Assembly (NCBI RefSeq): GCF_016025255.1
Contig: NZ_CP065592.1
Location: 415,122-479,121 of the forward strand
From: Sphingosinicella flava
GTDB taxonomy: Bacteria > Pseudomonadota > Alphaproteobacteria > Sphingomonadales > Sphingomonadaceae
Direction: 5' to 3'
Length of the DNA stretch: 64,000 nt
The notes under the pieces were generated by a model. The model saw nothing but the letters and a program-made list of their open reading frames with translations, searched no databases and was not told the origin of the DNA. This document shows positions 47,682 through 56,931 of the stretch, piece after piece. The position numbers and the translations under genes are program-made. How positions within the stretch are numbered: position 1 is the first letter of the stretch; every line of letters begins with the position of its first letter.

Positions 47682-49391
47682 TTGGACAGGAAACCGACCG
47701 GCCTCAGGTTGCTGAGGACCGCGCTCCAGAACCGCAAGACGGGCATCATGCTGATCTTCGGCTTTTCGGCCGGGCTGCCCTTCTCGCTGCTGGTCGGCAC
47801 GCTCAACGCCTGGCTTGGGGAGGCAAAGGTCGATCTGGCGACGATCGGCATTATCTCCTGGATCGGCCTTGCCTACGCCTTCAAATTCCTGTGGTCGCCC
47901 TTGGTCGACCGGACGCGCCTGCCTGTTGTGGGCCGCCTCGGCCGCCGCAGGGGATGGTTGATCGTCTGCCAACTGCTGCTCGCCGCCACGTTCGTTACCT
48001 TGTCCTTCACCGATCCGGTGCTGGCCATAGGCACTTTCGCATTGGTCGCAGTGGTCGGGGCCTTTGCCTCGGCTACGCAGGACGTGGTGATCGACGCCTG
48101 GCGCATCGATGTCGCGGACGAGGTCGCGACGGTCGAGATTTTGTCCTCCATCTATCAGATGGGTTTCCGCATCGCGGCTTTGGTCGGCGGCGCGCTCGCG
48201 CTGGTGCTATCGGAAAGGATCAGCTGGCCGGGCGTCTACGCCGTGATGGGGGGTGTGATGGCGCTGACTGTCATCGCCACCTTGCTCGCGCCTGACACCG
48301 CGCGGCCTCCGGCTGAATTGGGCGAGCGCGAGCTTCGCGAGCCCGGCGCGATCGACCCCAGGGTGCGCGCGGCGGGCCTTGCCGTCGTCGCAGCGGGCTG
48401 GATCTGGGCGATTCTCACCGTCGCCTTCTTCATGGTGCGGATGCTGAACCCGATTCCGAACGACCCCAACCCACCCAAGGCAAGCGACTTCACCGCCGAG
48501 ACAGGGCCGTGGATCATCGCCGCTACCGTGCTGCTTCCGGCCCTTGTCGCCACTCTCTTCAATTGGCTGCAGAAAAAGGGACGGCACGTTCTGACCGAGG
48601 CGCGTCCTGCGGATAGCGCCGCCGCGCGGGGAGCCGATCATGCTTATGGCGCGCTGCTGCTGCCGTTGGCCGACCTGATCGGGCGGCTGCGCTGGGGCGT
48701 GGTCATCGCGCTTGGCATTGTGCTCACCTATCGCCTGACCGACAGCATCTGGGGGCCATTCGCCTTCCCATTCTACCTGACGGAGCTTCAGTATAGTGCG
48801 GACGAGGTGGCGTTCGCCTCCAAGATATTCGGCGTCTTCATGACGATCGCGGGCATTGCGATCGGCGGCGTGCTGTTCGTGACGCTCGGGCGGATGCCGA
48901 CCCTCATCCTCGGCGCCATCGTCGCCGCCGCCACGAATTTGCTTTACGCGGACCTCGCGGCCGGAGCGCCCTTCATCGATGCCTTCGCCAACACCTTTGG
49001 CCTTAACAGTCTCGGCATCGATCCGCGTATGGTGCGGCTGATGATCGCCATTTCGGGCGAGAATATCGCGGGCGGGCTCGCGGGCGCGGCCTATGTCGCC
49101 TACCTCTCGTCCATAGCGAGCAAGAGCTATAGCGCGGTCCAATATGCGTTGCTGTCCTCGCTAACCCTGCTGGTCGGATCGTTGGGCCGGGGCGCGCTGG
49201 GCGAGATGATCGAGACCCAGGGTTATGTCGCCGTCTTCTATCTCACTGCCGCGCTCGGTGGTATCGCGGTGGTCTTCTGCATTCTCGAATGGATTCGTTC
49301 AGCGCACCAGCGGCGGCAGGAGGTAGCGGCGCCGGGGCTCGTTCCCGCAAGCGATGCGGCGCGGGTACAGGAAGGCGATACAGCGGCTTAA
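47682..49391 (+). CDS. ampG: AmpG-like MFS muropeptide transporter
   Basis: This is a 569-residue, 12-14 TM major facilitator with the AmpG-type opening IMLIFGFSAGLPFSLLVGTLNAWL and the VVIDAWRID and RRRGWL motifs. It would import cell-wall muropeptides into the cytoplasm, linking peptidoglycan recycling to beta-lactamase control. A TTG start with GGAGG eight bases upstream is favoured over a GTG at 47658. A long cytoplasmic loop lies between TM 6 and 8. The 3' end overlaps folC by 4 bp. Confidence 0.88.
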   Translation: MDRKPTGLRLLRTALQNRKTGIMLIFGFSAGLPFSLLVGTLNAWLGEAKVDLATIGIISWIGLAYAFKFLWSPLVDRTRLPVVGRLGRRRGWLIVCQLLLAATFVTLSFTDPVLAIGTFALVAVVGAFASATQDVVIDAWRIDVADEVATVEILSSIYQMGFRIAALVGGALALVLSERISWPGVYAVMGGVMALTVIATLLAPDTARPPAELGERELREPGAIDPRVRAAGLAVVAAGWIWAILTVAFFMVRMLNPIPNDPNPPKASDFTAETGPWIIAATVLLPALVATLFNWLQKKGRHVLTEARPADSAAARGADHAYGALLLPLADLIGRLRWGVVIALGIVLTYRLTDSIWGPFAFPFYLTELQYSADEVAFASKIFGVFMTIAGIAIGGVLFVTLGRMPTLILGAIVAAATNLLYADLAAGAPFIDAFANTFGLNSLGIDPRMVRLMIAISGENIAGGLAGAAYVAYLSSIASKSYSAVQYALLSSLTLLVGSLGRGALGEMIETQGYVAVFYLTAALGGIAVVFCILEWIRSAHQRRQEVAAPGLVPASDAARVQEGDTAA

Positions 49392-50692
49392 ACGGGCGCC
49401 TCACTGTTCGCCTTCAGCACGGTGCCCGCGAGATAGAGCGAGCCCATGATGAGGACTGGGTCAGTGTCCCCCTCGGCTGCGATGCGGCCAAGGGCCTCGG
49501 CAACGTCCTTTGCAGGTTCCGCCCTGAAGCCTGCTTGGGCAGCCAGCCCGGCGAGCGTTTCCGGAGCATGATGCTCGTGTCCCGGCACGGGCACCGTATA
49601 AAAGATCGCTTCCTTCCCTTGGAACGCCGTCAGCACGCCTGACGCGTCCTTGTTGGCGAGAAGGCCGAGGACGATGTGGAGCGGGCGGCTCGCGAAATGA
49701 TCGGCGATGGCCCGCGCGGCGGCGGGATTGTGGCCGCCGTCGAGCCAGAGCTCGGTCCCGATTGGCAGGAGATCGTGCAGCGGGCCGGGGCCAAGGCGCT
49801 GGAGACGGGCGGGCCATTGCGCCCCGTGCATGGCCGCTTCGAGGGCTTGGAACGGTACAGCGACACGATCCTGATGCCGGATCATCGCGACGGCGAGGGC
49901 GGCGTTCATCGCCTGATGCGCCCCTGCAAGGCGGGGGAGCGGAAGGCCGAACTCGCCGCCTTCGTCACGATAAAAGAGGTGGCCGCCACGGACTTCCGCA
50001 TCCCAGGTTTCGCCACGGGGGAGCCAGAGAGCATCGGCCCGGGCGGCCGCCTGGCGGATGGGTTCGGCGACATTGGGTGGGTAGGGTTGAGTGACCAGCG
50101 GCACACCCGCTTTGGCGATGCCTGCCTTTTCAGCCGCTACTTGTTCGATGCGGTCGCCGAGGAAGGCCTGGTGGTCGAGCCCGAGCTGGGCGATGCCGCA
50201 GACGGCGGGGGAGGGGAGGACATTGGTGGCGTCGAGGCGGCCGCCAAGGCCGACTTCCACGATGCAGGCGTCCGCGGGCGTCCGCGCGAAGGCGAGGAAG
50301 GCCGCGGCGGTCGTTACTTCGAAGAAACTGGGAGAAATGCCGCTCGCGACGGCGAGGACTTCGTCGAGCAGGCCGGCGAGGTGCGCATCTTCGATCAATG
50401 TCCCGGCGAGGCGGATGCGTTCGTTGAAGCGGACAAGGTGGGGACTGGTGAAGACGTGGACTTTCAGCCCCGACGCTTCCATCGCGGCGCGGAGGAAGGC
50501 GCAGGTCGAGCCTTTGCCGTTGGTGCCCGCGACGTGGAAGACGGGGGGGAGGCTGCGCTCGGGATTGTCGAGGCGGGCGAGGAGGGCGGAGATACGCTCG
50601 AGGCCCAGCACGTCCGCGCCGGGGGAGAGGAGGGCGAGGCGATCGAGCTGCGCCTGAACGCGGGGATCGTCGGAGGTGGCGAAATCGGGCAT
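49388..50692 (-). CDS. folC: Bifunctional dihydrofolate/folylpolyglutamate synthase
   Basis: This 434-residue Mur-ligase-like enzyme adds glutamate to dihydropteroate and tetrahydrofolates. The P-loop is in HVAGTNGKGSTCAFLRAAME, and the FTSPHLVRFNERIR and LWLDGGHNPAAARAI blocks are diagnostic. It is the last of the dapE-accD-folC gene run; accD is 128 bp upstream across a palindromic repeat. It is full length. Confidence 0.96.
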   Translation of the reverse strand: MPDFATSDDPRVQAQLDRLALLSPGADVLGLERISALLARLDNPERSLPPVFHVAGTNGKGSTCAFLRAAMEASGLKVHVFTSPHLVRFNERIRLAGTLIEDAHLAGLLDEVLAVASGISPSFFEVTTAAAFLAFARTPADACIVEVGLGGRLDATNVLPSPAVCGIAQLGLDHQAFLGDRIEQVAAEKAGIAKAGVPLVTQPYPPNVAEPIRQAAARADALWLPRGETWDAEVRGGHLFYRDEGGEFGLPLPRLAGAHQAMNAALAVAMIRHQDRVAVPFQALEAAMHGAQWPARLQRLGPGPLHDLLPIGTELWLDGGHNPAAARAIADHFASRPLHIVLGLLANKDASGVLTAFQGKEAIFYTVPVPGHEHHAPETLAGLAAQAGFRAEPAKDVAEALGRIAAEGDTDPVLIMGSLYLAGTVLKANSEAPV

Positions 50693-50721
50693 TAGAAGAA
50701 TGGAATAGGAAAATGCACGGA

Positions 50722-50792
50722 TGTGCTCCTGCGAAAGCAGGAGCCTAGCGGCGCCGGACCTTCAATCTGGGCTCCTGCTTTCGCAGGAGCCC
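50722..50792. repeat. Palindromic intergenic repeat, family B copy 1
   Basis: GCTCCTGCGAAAGCAGGAGC and GGGCTCCTGCTTTCGCAGGAG are facing palindromes between accD and folC. A second copy is at 52888-52955. Confidence 0.8.
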
Positions 50793-50820
50793 AAACTGCC
50801 TTTAATGACGGCATGGTGCG

Positions 50821-51672
50821 TTATGCCGCCTTCCGCTCCGGCGCCAGGTAGGACACCAGCTTCGCCAGACGTTCGCGCAGATCCTTGCGGTGCACGACCA
50901 TGTCGACCATGCCGTGATCGAGGAGATATTCGGCGCGCTGGAAGCCTTCGGGGAGCTTTTCGCGGATCGTCGATTCGATGACGCGCTGGCCCGCGAAGCC
51001 GATCAGGGCGCCGGGTTCCGAAAGCTGGACGTCGCCGAGCATGGCGTAGGAGGCGGTGACGCCGCCGGTCGTCGGGTCGGTCAGGACGACGATATAGGGG
51101 AGGCCCGCTTCCTTGAGCTCGGCGATGGCGACGGTGGTCTTGGGCATCTGCATGAGGGAGAGAATGCCCTCCTGCATGCGCGCGCCGCCGGCCGCGGTGA
51201 AGATGATATAGGGGCAGCGCGCCTCGATCGCCGCGCGGGCGCCCGCGACGAAGGCGGCGCCGACGCCCATGCCCATCGATCCGCCCATGAAGGCGAAGTC
51301 CTGGACGCCGATCACGGCCTGTTCGCCCTCGATCGTGCCGCGCGCGTTGATCAGCGCGTCCTGCTCGCCCGTGCTCTGGCGGGCGGCCTTGATGCGGTCC
51401 GTATATTTCTTGCTGTCGCGGAATTTCAGCGGATCTTCGCGCACCTGCGGCTGGGGAAGGATCGTGTATCCGGGATCGAAGATCTGTTCGAAGCGGGCGC
51501 GCGGCCCGATGCGGCCGTGATGATCGCATTTCGGGCAGACGGAGAGATTCTCCTCATACTCCTTGGTGAACACCATCGTCCCGCATTCGCGGCATTTGTG
51601 CCAGAGATTGTCCGGCGTCTCGCGCTTGGGCAGGAAGGGTATGGATTGGCGGACGCGAGTGAGCCAGCTCAT
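50821..51672 (-). CDS. accD: Acetyl-CoA carboxylase carboxyltransferase beta subunit
   Basis: This 283-residue AccD is the beta subunit of the carboxyltransferase that makes malonyl-CoA for fatty acid synthesis. The N-terminal zinc ribbon has C-x2-C in KCRECG and C-x2-C in [10 protein letters not shown]. The carboxylase body includes [15 protein letters not shown] and [21 protein letters not shown] nine bases before the ATG at 51672 supports this start. It sits 68 bp after dapE and before folC, the common accD-folC order. Confidence 0.97.
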   Translation of the reverse strand: MSWLTRVRQSIPFLPKRETPDNLWHKCRECGTMVFTKEYEENLSVCPKCDHHGRIGPRARFEQIFDPGYTILPQPQVREDPLKFRDSKKYTDRIKAARQSTGEQDALINARGTIEGEQAVIGVQDFAFMGGSMGMGVGAAFVAGARAAIEARCPYIIFTAAGGARMQEGILSLMQMPKTTVAIAELKEAGLPYIVVLTDPTTGGVTASYAMLGDVQLSEPGALIGFAGQRVIESTIREKLPEGFQRAEYLLDHGMVDMVVHRKDLRERLAKLVSYLAPERKAA

Positions 51673-51740
51673 GCGGGAAATCTCCTTGTCAGCGCCCGAT
51701 ATGCGGATGCGGGCGGCTTTGTCCACACTTTCGGGCGCGG

Positions 51741-52868
51741 TCAGCCGAGCGCGGCGCGGATGATCCGTTCGTAAATGGCGGCGAGGATAGCGAGGTCTTC
51801 CACCGCCACCGCCTCGTCCAATTTGTGCATCGTCGCGTTGGGCAGGCCGAATTCGACGACCGGGCAGAGTTTCGAAAGGAAGCGCGCGTCGGACGTGCCG
51901 CCGCTGGTGGACAAGGTTGCGTCGAGGCCGGTTTCAGAACGGATCGCATCGGTCACGATGCCGGAGAGCGCGCCGGGAGCGGTCAGGAAGGCCTCGCCCG
52001 AAATCTTCGCCTCGACCTTGGCGCCGGGCGCGATGTCTTCCGCGATCGCGCGCACGCGGGCGACCAGGCCGGCGCCTTTCTGCATGTCGTTGAAGCGGAT
52101 GTTGAGCCGGGCATGGGCGACGCCGGGAATGACGTTGCAGGCCGACGAGCCGCCGGACACTTCGGTCACTTCGAGATTGGAGGGCTGAAACCAGTCGTTG
52201 CCCTCGTCGAGCGGCATGGCCTTCAGCGCCTGGATCAGTGCCCCAAGCTTCGTGATCGGATTGTCGGCGAGGTGGGGATAGGCGACATGGCCCTGCGTGC
52301 CGGGGAGGTCGATCCAGATGTTGACCGACCCGCGCCGCCCGATCTTCACCGTGTCGCCGAGGCGGTGTTCGGAGGTGGGTTCGCCGACGAGGATCATGTC
52401 CGGGCGGATGCCGCGCGCCGCCATCCAGTCCATGAGCGCGACGGTGCCATGGACGGCAGGGCCTTCTTCGTCGCCGGTGATGATGAGGCTCAATGTGCCC
52501 TTATGCTCCGCCGTCCGCTCGCATGCGGCCAGGAAAGCGGCGATGGCGCCCTTCATGTCCACCGCGCCGCGTCCGTAGAGGAGGTCGCCCCTGATTTCCG
52601 GCTCGAACGGGTTGGAGGACCAGCCCGCACCGGCTGGAACGACATCGACATGGCCCGCGAAGGCGAAATGCGGGGCGCCTGATCCGCGCGTGGCGAAGAG
52701 GTTTTCGACCGGGCCGTCGGGCGCCTCGCCCGCGGTGAAGCGATGGACTTCGAAGCCGATGGTGCGGAGTTCCGCCTCCAGCACATTCAGCACGCCCGCC
52801 TCCAGCGGCGTCACGCTGGGGCACGCGATCAGGCGGCGGGTCAGGTCGACGGGATCGATTGCGGTCAT
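51741..52868 (-). CDS. dapE: Succinyl-diaminopimelate desuccinylase
   Basis: This 375-residue M20-family zinc hydrolase releases diaminopimelate for lysine and peptidoglycan. Metal ligands are seen in [25 protein letters not shown] and [12 protein letters not shown]; a dimerisation domain (about 178-290) splits the catalytic part. The ATG at 52868 gives the homologous [21 protein letters not shown]. Frames further upstream run through a palindromic repeat. Confidence 0.96.
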   Translation of the reverse strand: MTAIDPVDLTRRLIACPSVTPLEAGVLNVLEAELRTIGFEVHRFTAGEAPDGPVENLFATRGSGAPHFAFAGHVDVVPAGAGWSSNPFEPEIRGDLLYGRGAVDMKGAIAAFLAACERTAEHKGTLSLIITGDEEGPAVHGTVALMDWMAARGIRPDMILVGEPTSEHRLGDTVKIGRRGSVNIWIDLPGTQGHVAYPHLADNPITKLGALIQALKAMPLDEGNDWFQPSNLEVTEVSGGSSACNVIPGVAHARLNIRFNDMQKGAGLVARVRAIAEDIAPGAKVEAKISGEAFLTAPGALSGIVTDAIRSETGLDATLSTSGGTSDARFLSKLCPVVEFGLPNATMHKLDEAVAVEDLAILAAIYERIIRAALG

Positions 52869-52887
52869 TCGAAGCTCTCTCAAGAAT

Positions 52888-52955
52888 GCTCCTGCGGAAG
52901 CAGGAGCCCAGTTTCGCCGTTCCGCGCCGCTGGGCTCCTGCTTCCGCAAGAGCAC
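52888..52955. repeat. Palindromic intergenic repeat, family B copy 2
   Basis: TGCTCCTGCGGAAGCAGGAGC and GGGCTCCTGCTTCCGCAAGAGC are facing palindromes between divergent dapE and the cupin gene. One arm has a single mismatch. Confidence 0.8.
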
Positions 52956-53007
52956 ATAGGGGTTTATGCCTAGCAATCGTTACGCCTCAAGCCCAGCGGA
53001 GACTGAC

Positions 53008-53457
53008 ATGCCGAAGATCGACCTCGACGCCATCGAAGCGACCAATCGCACCGGCTATCCCATGCCCTTTGCGGCGGACATGGGCGGGCGATGGTTCCGG
53101 CGGCTCGCGCCGGCAGGCGGGCTCAGCGATTTCGGCGTCAGCCACGTCACGTTGAAGCCCGGCGGCATTTCCAGCCAGCGGCATTGGCATGACACGGTGG
53201 ACGAATTCCTGGTCATGCTCGACGGCGAGGCGGTGCTGGTGGAGGAGGGGAGCGAGACGGTGCTGCGGCCCGGCGACTGCGCCGCTTTTCCAAAAGGGGC
53301 GCCGAACGGCCATCATCTCGTCAACCGGACGGAGGCGGACTGCACCTTCGTCGTGGCGGGGAGTCCCGACAGCGGCCAATGCCATTATCCCGATATCGAT
53401 CTCTTATGGGATTCGGCGGCCGGCATATATCGGCACAAGGACGGCGAGCCTTATTGA
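53008..53457 (+). CDS. Cupin-domain protein
   Basis: This 149-residue single-cupin protein has the metal-binding motif in SQRHWHDTVDEFLVMLDGEA and the second motif in PKGAPNGHHLVNRTE. It could be a small oxidase, isomerase or sugar-binding protein; substrate unknown. The ATG at 53008 has no strong ribosome binding site. It is divergent from dapE and convergent with a GST-like gene, with palindromic repeats on both sides. Confidence 0.85.
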   Translation: MPKIDLDAIEATNRTGYPMPFAADMGGRWFRRLAPAGGLSDFGVSHVTLKPGGISSQRHWHDTVDEFLVMLDGEAVLVEEGSETVLRPGDCAAFPKGAPNGHHLVNRTEADCTFVVAGSPDSGQCHYPDIDLLWDSAAGIYRHKDGEPY

Positions 53458-53464
53458 TCCCGTT

Positions 53465-53530
53465 CCCCGGCGAAGGCCGGGGTCCAGCCGCACGGATGGC
53501 GCCACTGGGCTCCGGCCTTCGCCGGAGCAC
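53465..53530. repeat. Palindromic intergenic repeat, family A copy 3
   Basis: This is the third copy of the CCCCGGCGAAGGCCGGGG / CTCCGGCCTTCGCCGG pair, between the convergent cupin and GST genes. Confidence 0.85.
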
Positions 53531-53543
53531 TGATGAGGCTATC

Positions 53544-54206
53544 TCAAACCGTCTGCTCGTAATGTTCGATCACCCAGGGTTCTTCCTGCGCCGCTGAAAT
53601 CCATTCCTGCATCCAGGGGTGGCTGAGGATCGTTTCCATATAATTGGCGGCGAAGGGCGGCACCTGGATCGAATAGGTGACGAAGCGGGTGACGACCGGC
53701 GCGAACATGATGTCGACCGCGCCGAAATCGCCGAACAGGTAGGGGCCTCCCGTGCCCCAGCGGGCGCGGGCCTGGGCCCAGAGCTGGAGGATGCGTGTCA
53801 CTTCCTGACGCACCGGTTCGGATAGTTGCTTGGCGGGAAATTGCTTGCGGACGTTCATGCTGCATTCGTTGCGGAGATGCTGGTAGCTCGAATGCATTTC
53901 CGCCGCCATGGAGCGCGCCATGCCGCGCGCGGCGTCGTCGGCCGGCCAATAACGATCCTTGCCGGTCTTGTCCGCCAGCCATTCGATGATGGCGAGCGAA
54001 TCCCAGATTACGGCCTTGTCGTCCCACAGGATCGGCACCTTGCCGCCCGAGGGGGCGAATTCGTTGCCTTTCGTCCTCTTGTCCCATTCGTCGTCGAACA
54101 TGGGGACGGTGATTTCCTCGAATGGCAGGCCGGATTGCTTGACGGCCAGCCAGCCGCGCAGGGACCAGGAGGAATAGGCCTTGTTGCCGATGATGAGCTT
54201 GAGCAA
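53544..54206 (-). CDS. Glutathione S-transferase family protein
   Basis: This 220-residue protein has a thioredoxin-like N-terminal domain (KLIIGNKAYSSWSLRGWLAVKQ, then KVPILWDDKAVIWDSLAIIEWLAD) and a helical C-terminal domain. It starts at a TTG with GGAGG seven bases upstream. It resembles bacterial GST-like detoxification or beta-etherase relatives; the substrate is unknown. It lies downstream of engB by 22 bp on the same strand. Confidence 0.88.
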   Translation of the reverse strand: MLKLIIGNKAYSSWSLRGWLAVKQSGLPFEEITVPMFDDEWDKRTKGNEFAPSGGKVPILWDDKAVIWDSLAIIEWLADKTGKDRYWPADDAARGMARSMAAEMHSSYQHLRNECSMNVRKQFPAKQLSEPVRQEVTRILQLWAQARARWGTGGPYLFGDFGAVDIMFAPVVTRFVTYSIQVPPFAANYMETILSHPWMQEWISAAQEEPWVIEHYEQTV

Positions 54207-54228
54207 TCTTCTTCCTCCTTCGCGCGGT

Positions 54229-54870
54229 TCAGCCGATGGCGTCGATCACTGCTTTCCGTAACTGGTCGATGCCCAATCCGGTTTCGCTGGACGTGGGAAT
54301 AATGTCCGGATGAGCGGCGGGACGCTTGCGCGCTTCCTCCTCGGTCGCGGCGGTGACGGCGGCGAGTTCGGACGCCTTGATCTTGTCCGCCTTGGTGAGG
54401 ACAAGGTGATAGCTGACCGCAGCTTCGTCCAGCATCTTCATGATTTCGCGGTCGATATCCTTGATGCCGTGACGCGCGTCGATCAGCACCAGGGCGCGCT
54501 TCAGGACAGGGCGGCCGCGCAGATAGTCGTTGACCAGATAGCGCCACTTGCGGACGATGTCCTTGGGCGCCTTGGCGAAGCCGTAGCCGGGCATGTCGAC
54601 GAGGCGAAAGCGCAACGGCTCGCCCACATCGAAGAAATTGAGTTCCTGCGTCCGGCCCGGTGTATTGGAGGTGCGGGCGAGGCCGTTGCGATTGGTGAGC
54701 TTGTTGATGAGCGAGGACTTGCCGACGTTGGAGCGGCCCGCGAAGGCCACTTCCAGCACGTCGGCGTCGGGCAGGAATTGCAGACCCGGCGCCGATTTCA
54801 GGAAGGAGATCGGCCCGGAAAAGAGCTTCCGGGCGGTTTCGTCGGGATCGGGGGCCTGTTCCTCGCTCAC
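54229..54870 (-). CDS. engB: Ribosome-biogenesis GTPase YsxC/EngB
   Basis: This 213-residue EngB/YihA GTPase supports 50S ribosome assembly. The G1 motif is in FAGRSNVGKSSLINKLTNR, with G3 in LVDMPGYGFA and G4 TKAD. A short N-terminal extension (MSEEQAPDPDETARKLFSG) is typical in alphaproteobacteria. It follows yidC on the same strand with a palindromic repeat in the gap. Confidence 0.96.
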   Translation of the reverse strand: MSEEQAPDPDETARKLFSGPISFLKSAPGLQFLPDADVLEVAFAGRSNVGKSSLINKLTNRNGLARTSNTPGRTQELNFFDVGEPLRFRLVDMPGYGFAKAPKDIVRKWRYLVNDYLRGRPVLKRALVLIDARHGIKDIDREIMKMLDEAAVSYHLVLTKADKIKASELAAVTAATEEEARKRPAAHPDIIPTSSETGLGIDQLRKAVIDAIG

Positions 54871-54879
54871 CTCTTCACC

Positions 54880-54971
54880 GTCATTCCAGCGAAAGCTGGA
54901 ATCCAGACGATCTTGTCCGCAGCACGCCAGTCTCCAGCATTGTTTAGATTCCAGCTTTCGCTGGAATGACG
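54880..54971. repeat. Palindromic intergenic repeat, family C
   Basis: GTCATTCCAGCGAAAGCTGG and CCAGCTTTCGCTGGAATGAC are perfect inverted copies about 50 bases apart, between yidC and engB. They share the GCGAAAGC core with families A and B. Confidence 0.8.
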
Positions 54972-55006
54972 GGAGGGGGCAAAATGACGGGAAGGGGCAA
55001 TAAGCA

Positions 55007-56707
55007 TCACTGCGCGTCCGCCGCGGCTTTCATGCCGGGATGGCGGCTGTAGAGCCACTTTTGCTGCAAGATGGTGAGGACGTTGTTCGTCACCCAGTAA
55101 AGCTGCAGGCCCGCCGCGAACGGCGCCATGATGAACACGAAGGCCCAGGGCATGATGGAGAAGACCTGTTTCTGCACCGGATCGCTGGGCGCCGGATTGA
55201 GTTTGAACTGCAGCCAGCTGGTGAAGCCGACCAGGATCGGCAGGATGCCGATGGCTATGACGGCGGGCGGCGTGAAGGGGAGCAGCCCGAATAGGTTGAC
55301 CGGGGTCAGGGGGTCGGGCGCGGACAGATCCTTGATCCACAGCGCGAAGGGCTGGTGGCGCATTTCGACCGACAGCAGCAGCACCTTGTAGAGGGCGTAG
55401 AAGATCGGGATCTGGATCAGGATCGGCAGGCAGCCCGCCATCGGGTTCACCTTTTCCGCCTGATAGAGCTTCAGGATTTCCTGCTGCTGCTTCTGCTTGT
55501 CGTCCTTGTAACGCTCCTGGATCGCCTTCATCTTCGGCTGGACGACGCGCATCGCGGCCATGGAGGCGAATTGCTTCTGCGCGATCGGGAACATGATGAG
55601 GCGGACGAGCAAGGTCAGGCCCATGATCGCCACGCCGAAATTGCCGATCATCCGAAACAGCCAGTGGAGCACCGAATAGATCGGCCGCTCGAACCAGTAG
55701 AACCAGCCCCAGTCGATCGCCTTGTCGAAGTGACGGATGCCGAGATCTTTTTCGTAACGGTCGAGAAGGGCGACTTCCTTGGCGCCCGCGAATAGACGGC
55801 TTTCGTAGGATACGGCCTTTCCGGGCGCGACGATGCCGGGAGCGGTGGCGATATCCGCCTGGTAGCTATTGTTGCTGCCCGCACGGAACGCTGCCTCCAC
55901 GCCCGCATCCTGCGGCGGCACGAGCGCGGTCAGCCAATATTTGTCGGTGAAGCCGAGCCAGCCGCCGTTCGAGGTGAAGCGCTGATCGCCTTCCTCGCGC
56001 AGGGTGCTGAAGTCGACGTCGTAATTGGCCTTGCCGCCGAACACGCCGATCGGGCCGGTGTGGATGGTCCAGCTGTCCGCATCCTTCGATTCCCCGACGC
56101 GGCTGATGAGGCCGTAGGGCTTCACCGCGACAGCGCCGCCGCTCCGGTTGGCGACATTCTGCTGCACGTCGAACAGATAGCCATCGTCGACAGACAGGCG
56201 GATTTGGAAGGTCTGGCCCTGCGTGTTTGACCAGCTGAGCGTGACAGGCGCGCCGGGCGCGAGGCGGTCGGCGCTCGCCGTCCAAAGGGTGTCGGGGCCG
56301 GGGAGGGCAAGGCCTTCGCCGGTCCAGCCGAAGCTCGCGAAATTCGCGTCGGGCGTTCCGGCGGGCGACAGGATCCGGATCGGCGCCGAATCGGACGCGA
56401 GCCGTTCGCCGTGCGTGACGAGAACCAGATCGTCGATCCGCGCGCCCTTCAAGTTGATCGAGCCTTGGAGGCGCGGCGTTTCGATGCGGATGCGCGGGGT
56501 TTCGCGGATCACGACATCCCGGTTGCGGATCGCGGCGGCGCCACCGGCAGTAGGCGCGGCGGTCTTGGCGGGGGCCTGTTTCCCGTCCGCGGCCTTCGTC
56601 GACGGTTCGTTGGCGGTCGGAAAATAATGCTCGGCGACGAAGCTCCAGCCGAACAGGATCAGGGCCGACAGGATGACGGCGAAAATCAGGTTGCGTTGCT
56701 CGTTCAC
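55007..56707 (-). CDS. yidC: Membrane protein insertase YidC
   Basis: This 566-residue Oxa1/YidC insertase places proteins in the inner membrane. It has an N-terminal TM (RNLIFAVILSALILFGWSFV), a large periplasmic beta domain (about 70-340) and the conserved C-terminal insertase core with MFPIAQKQFASMAAMRVVQPK. A QNA-rich region and PAD linkers near residues 40-60 are usual. It overlaps yidD by 4 bp and belongs to the rpmH-rnpA-yidD-yidC-engB run. Confidence 0.97.
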   Translation of the reverse strand: MNEQRNLIFAVILSALILFGWSFVAEHYFPTANEPSTKAADGKQAPAKTAAPTAGGAAAIRNRDVVIRETPRIRIETPRLQGSINLKGARIDDLVLVTHGERLASDSAPIRILSPAGTPDANFASFGWTGEGLALPGPDTLWTASADRLAPGAPVTLSWSNTQGQTFQIRLSVDDGYLFDVQQNVANRSGGAVAVKPYGLISRVGESKDADSWTIHTGPIGVFGGKANYDVDFSTLREEGDQRFTSNGGWLGFTDKYWLTALVPPQDAGVEAAFRAGSNNSYQADIATAPGIVAPGKAVSYESRLFAGAKEVALLDRYEKDLGIRHFDKAIDWGWFYWFERPIYSVLHWLFRMIGNFGVAIMGLTLLVRLIMFPIAQKQFASMAAMRVVQPKMKAIQERYKDDKQKQQQEILKLYQAEKVNPMAGCLPILIQIPIFYALYKVLLLSVEMRHQPFALWIKDLSAPDPLTPVNLFGLLPFTPPAVIAIGILPILVGFTSWLQFKLNPAPSDPVQKQVFSIMPWAFVFIMAPFAAGLQLYWVTNNVLTILQQKWLYSRHPGMKAAADAQ

Positions 56708-56931
56708 TTAAAGTCCTTCGTCGGTACCGGATCGTGGCCCGAGCCCCCCCAGGGATGGCAGCGGGATATGCGCTTGACGGCCAGCCAGCCGCCCTTGAGC
56801 GCCCCATAGCGCTCAAAGGCGGTGATTGCATAGGCCGAGCAGCTTGGGGAATAGCGGCAGGTGGGCGGCAGGATAAGGGACGGGCCCTTTTGCCAGCCCT
56901 TCGCCATGAGGATGAAGAGGCGGGCGATCAT
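56704..56931 (-). CDS. yidD: Membrane protein insertion efficiency factor YidD
   Basis: This 75-residue YidD/Haemolysin-like factor has the conserved CRYSPSCSAYAITAFERYGALKGG and ISRCHPWGGSGHDPVP. It assists YidC-mediated insertion. The start overlaps the rnpA stop by 4 bp and the end overlaps yidC by 4 bp, giving a fully coupled cluster. Confidence 0.96.
   Translation of the reverse strand: MIARLFILMAKGWQKGPSLILPPTCRYSPSCSAYAITAFERYGALKGGWLAVKRISRCHPWGGSGHDPVPTKDFK

Noticed and set aside
29163-54971. CRISPR array
   Set aside because: The palindromic elements are scattered singly between genes with no regular spacers.
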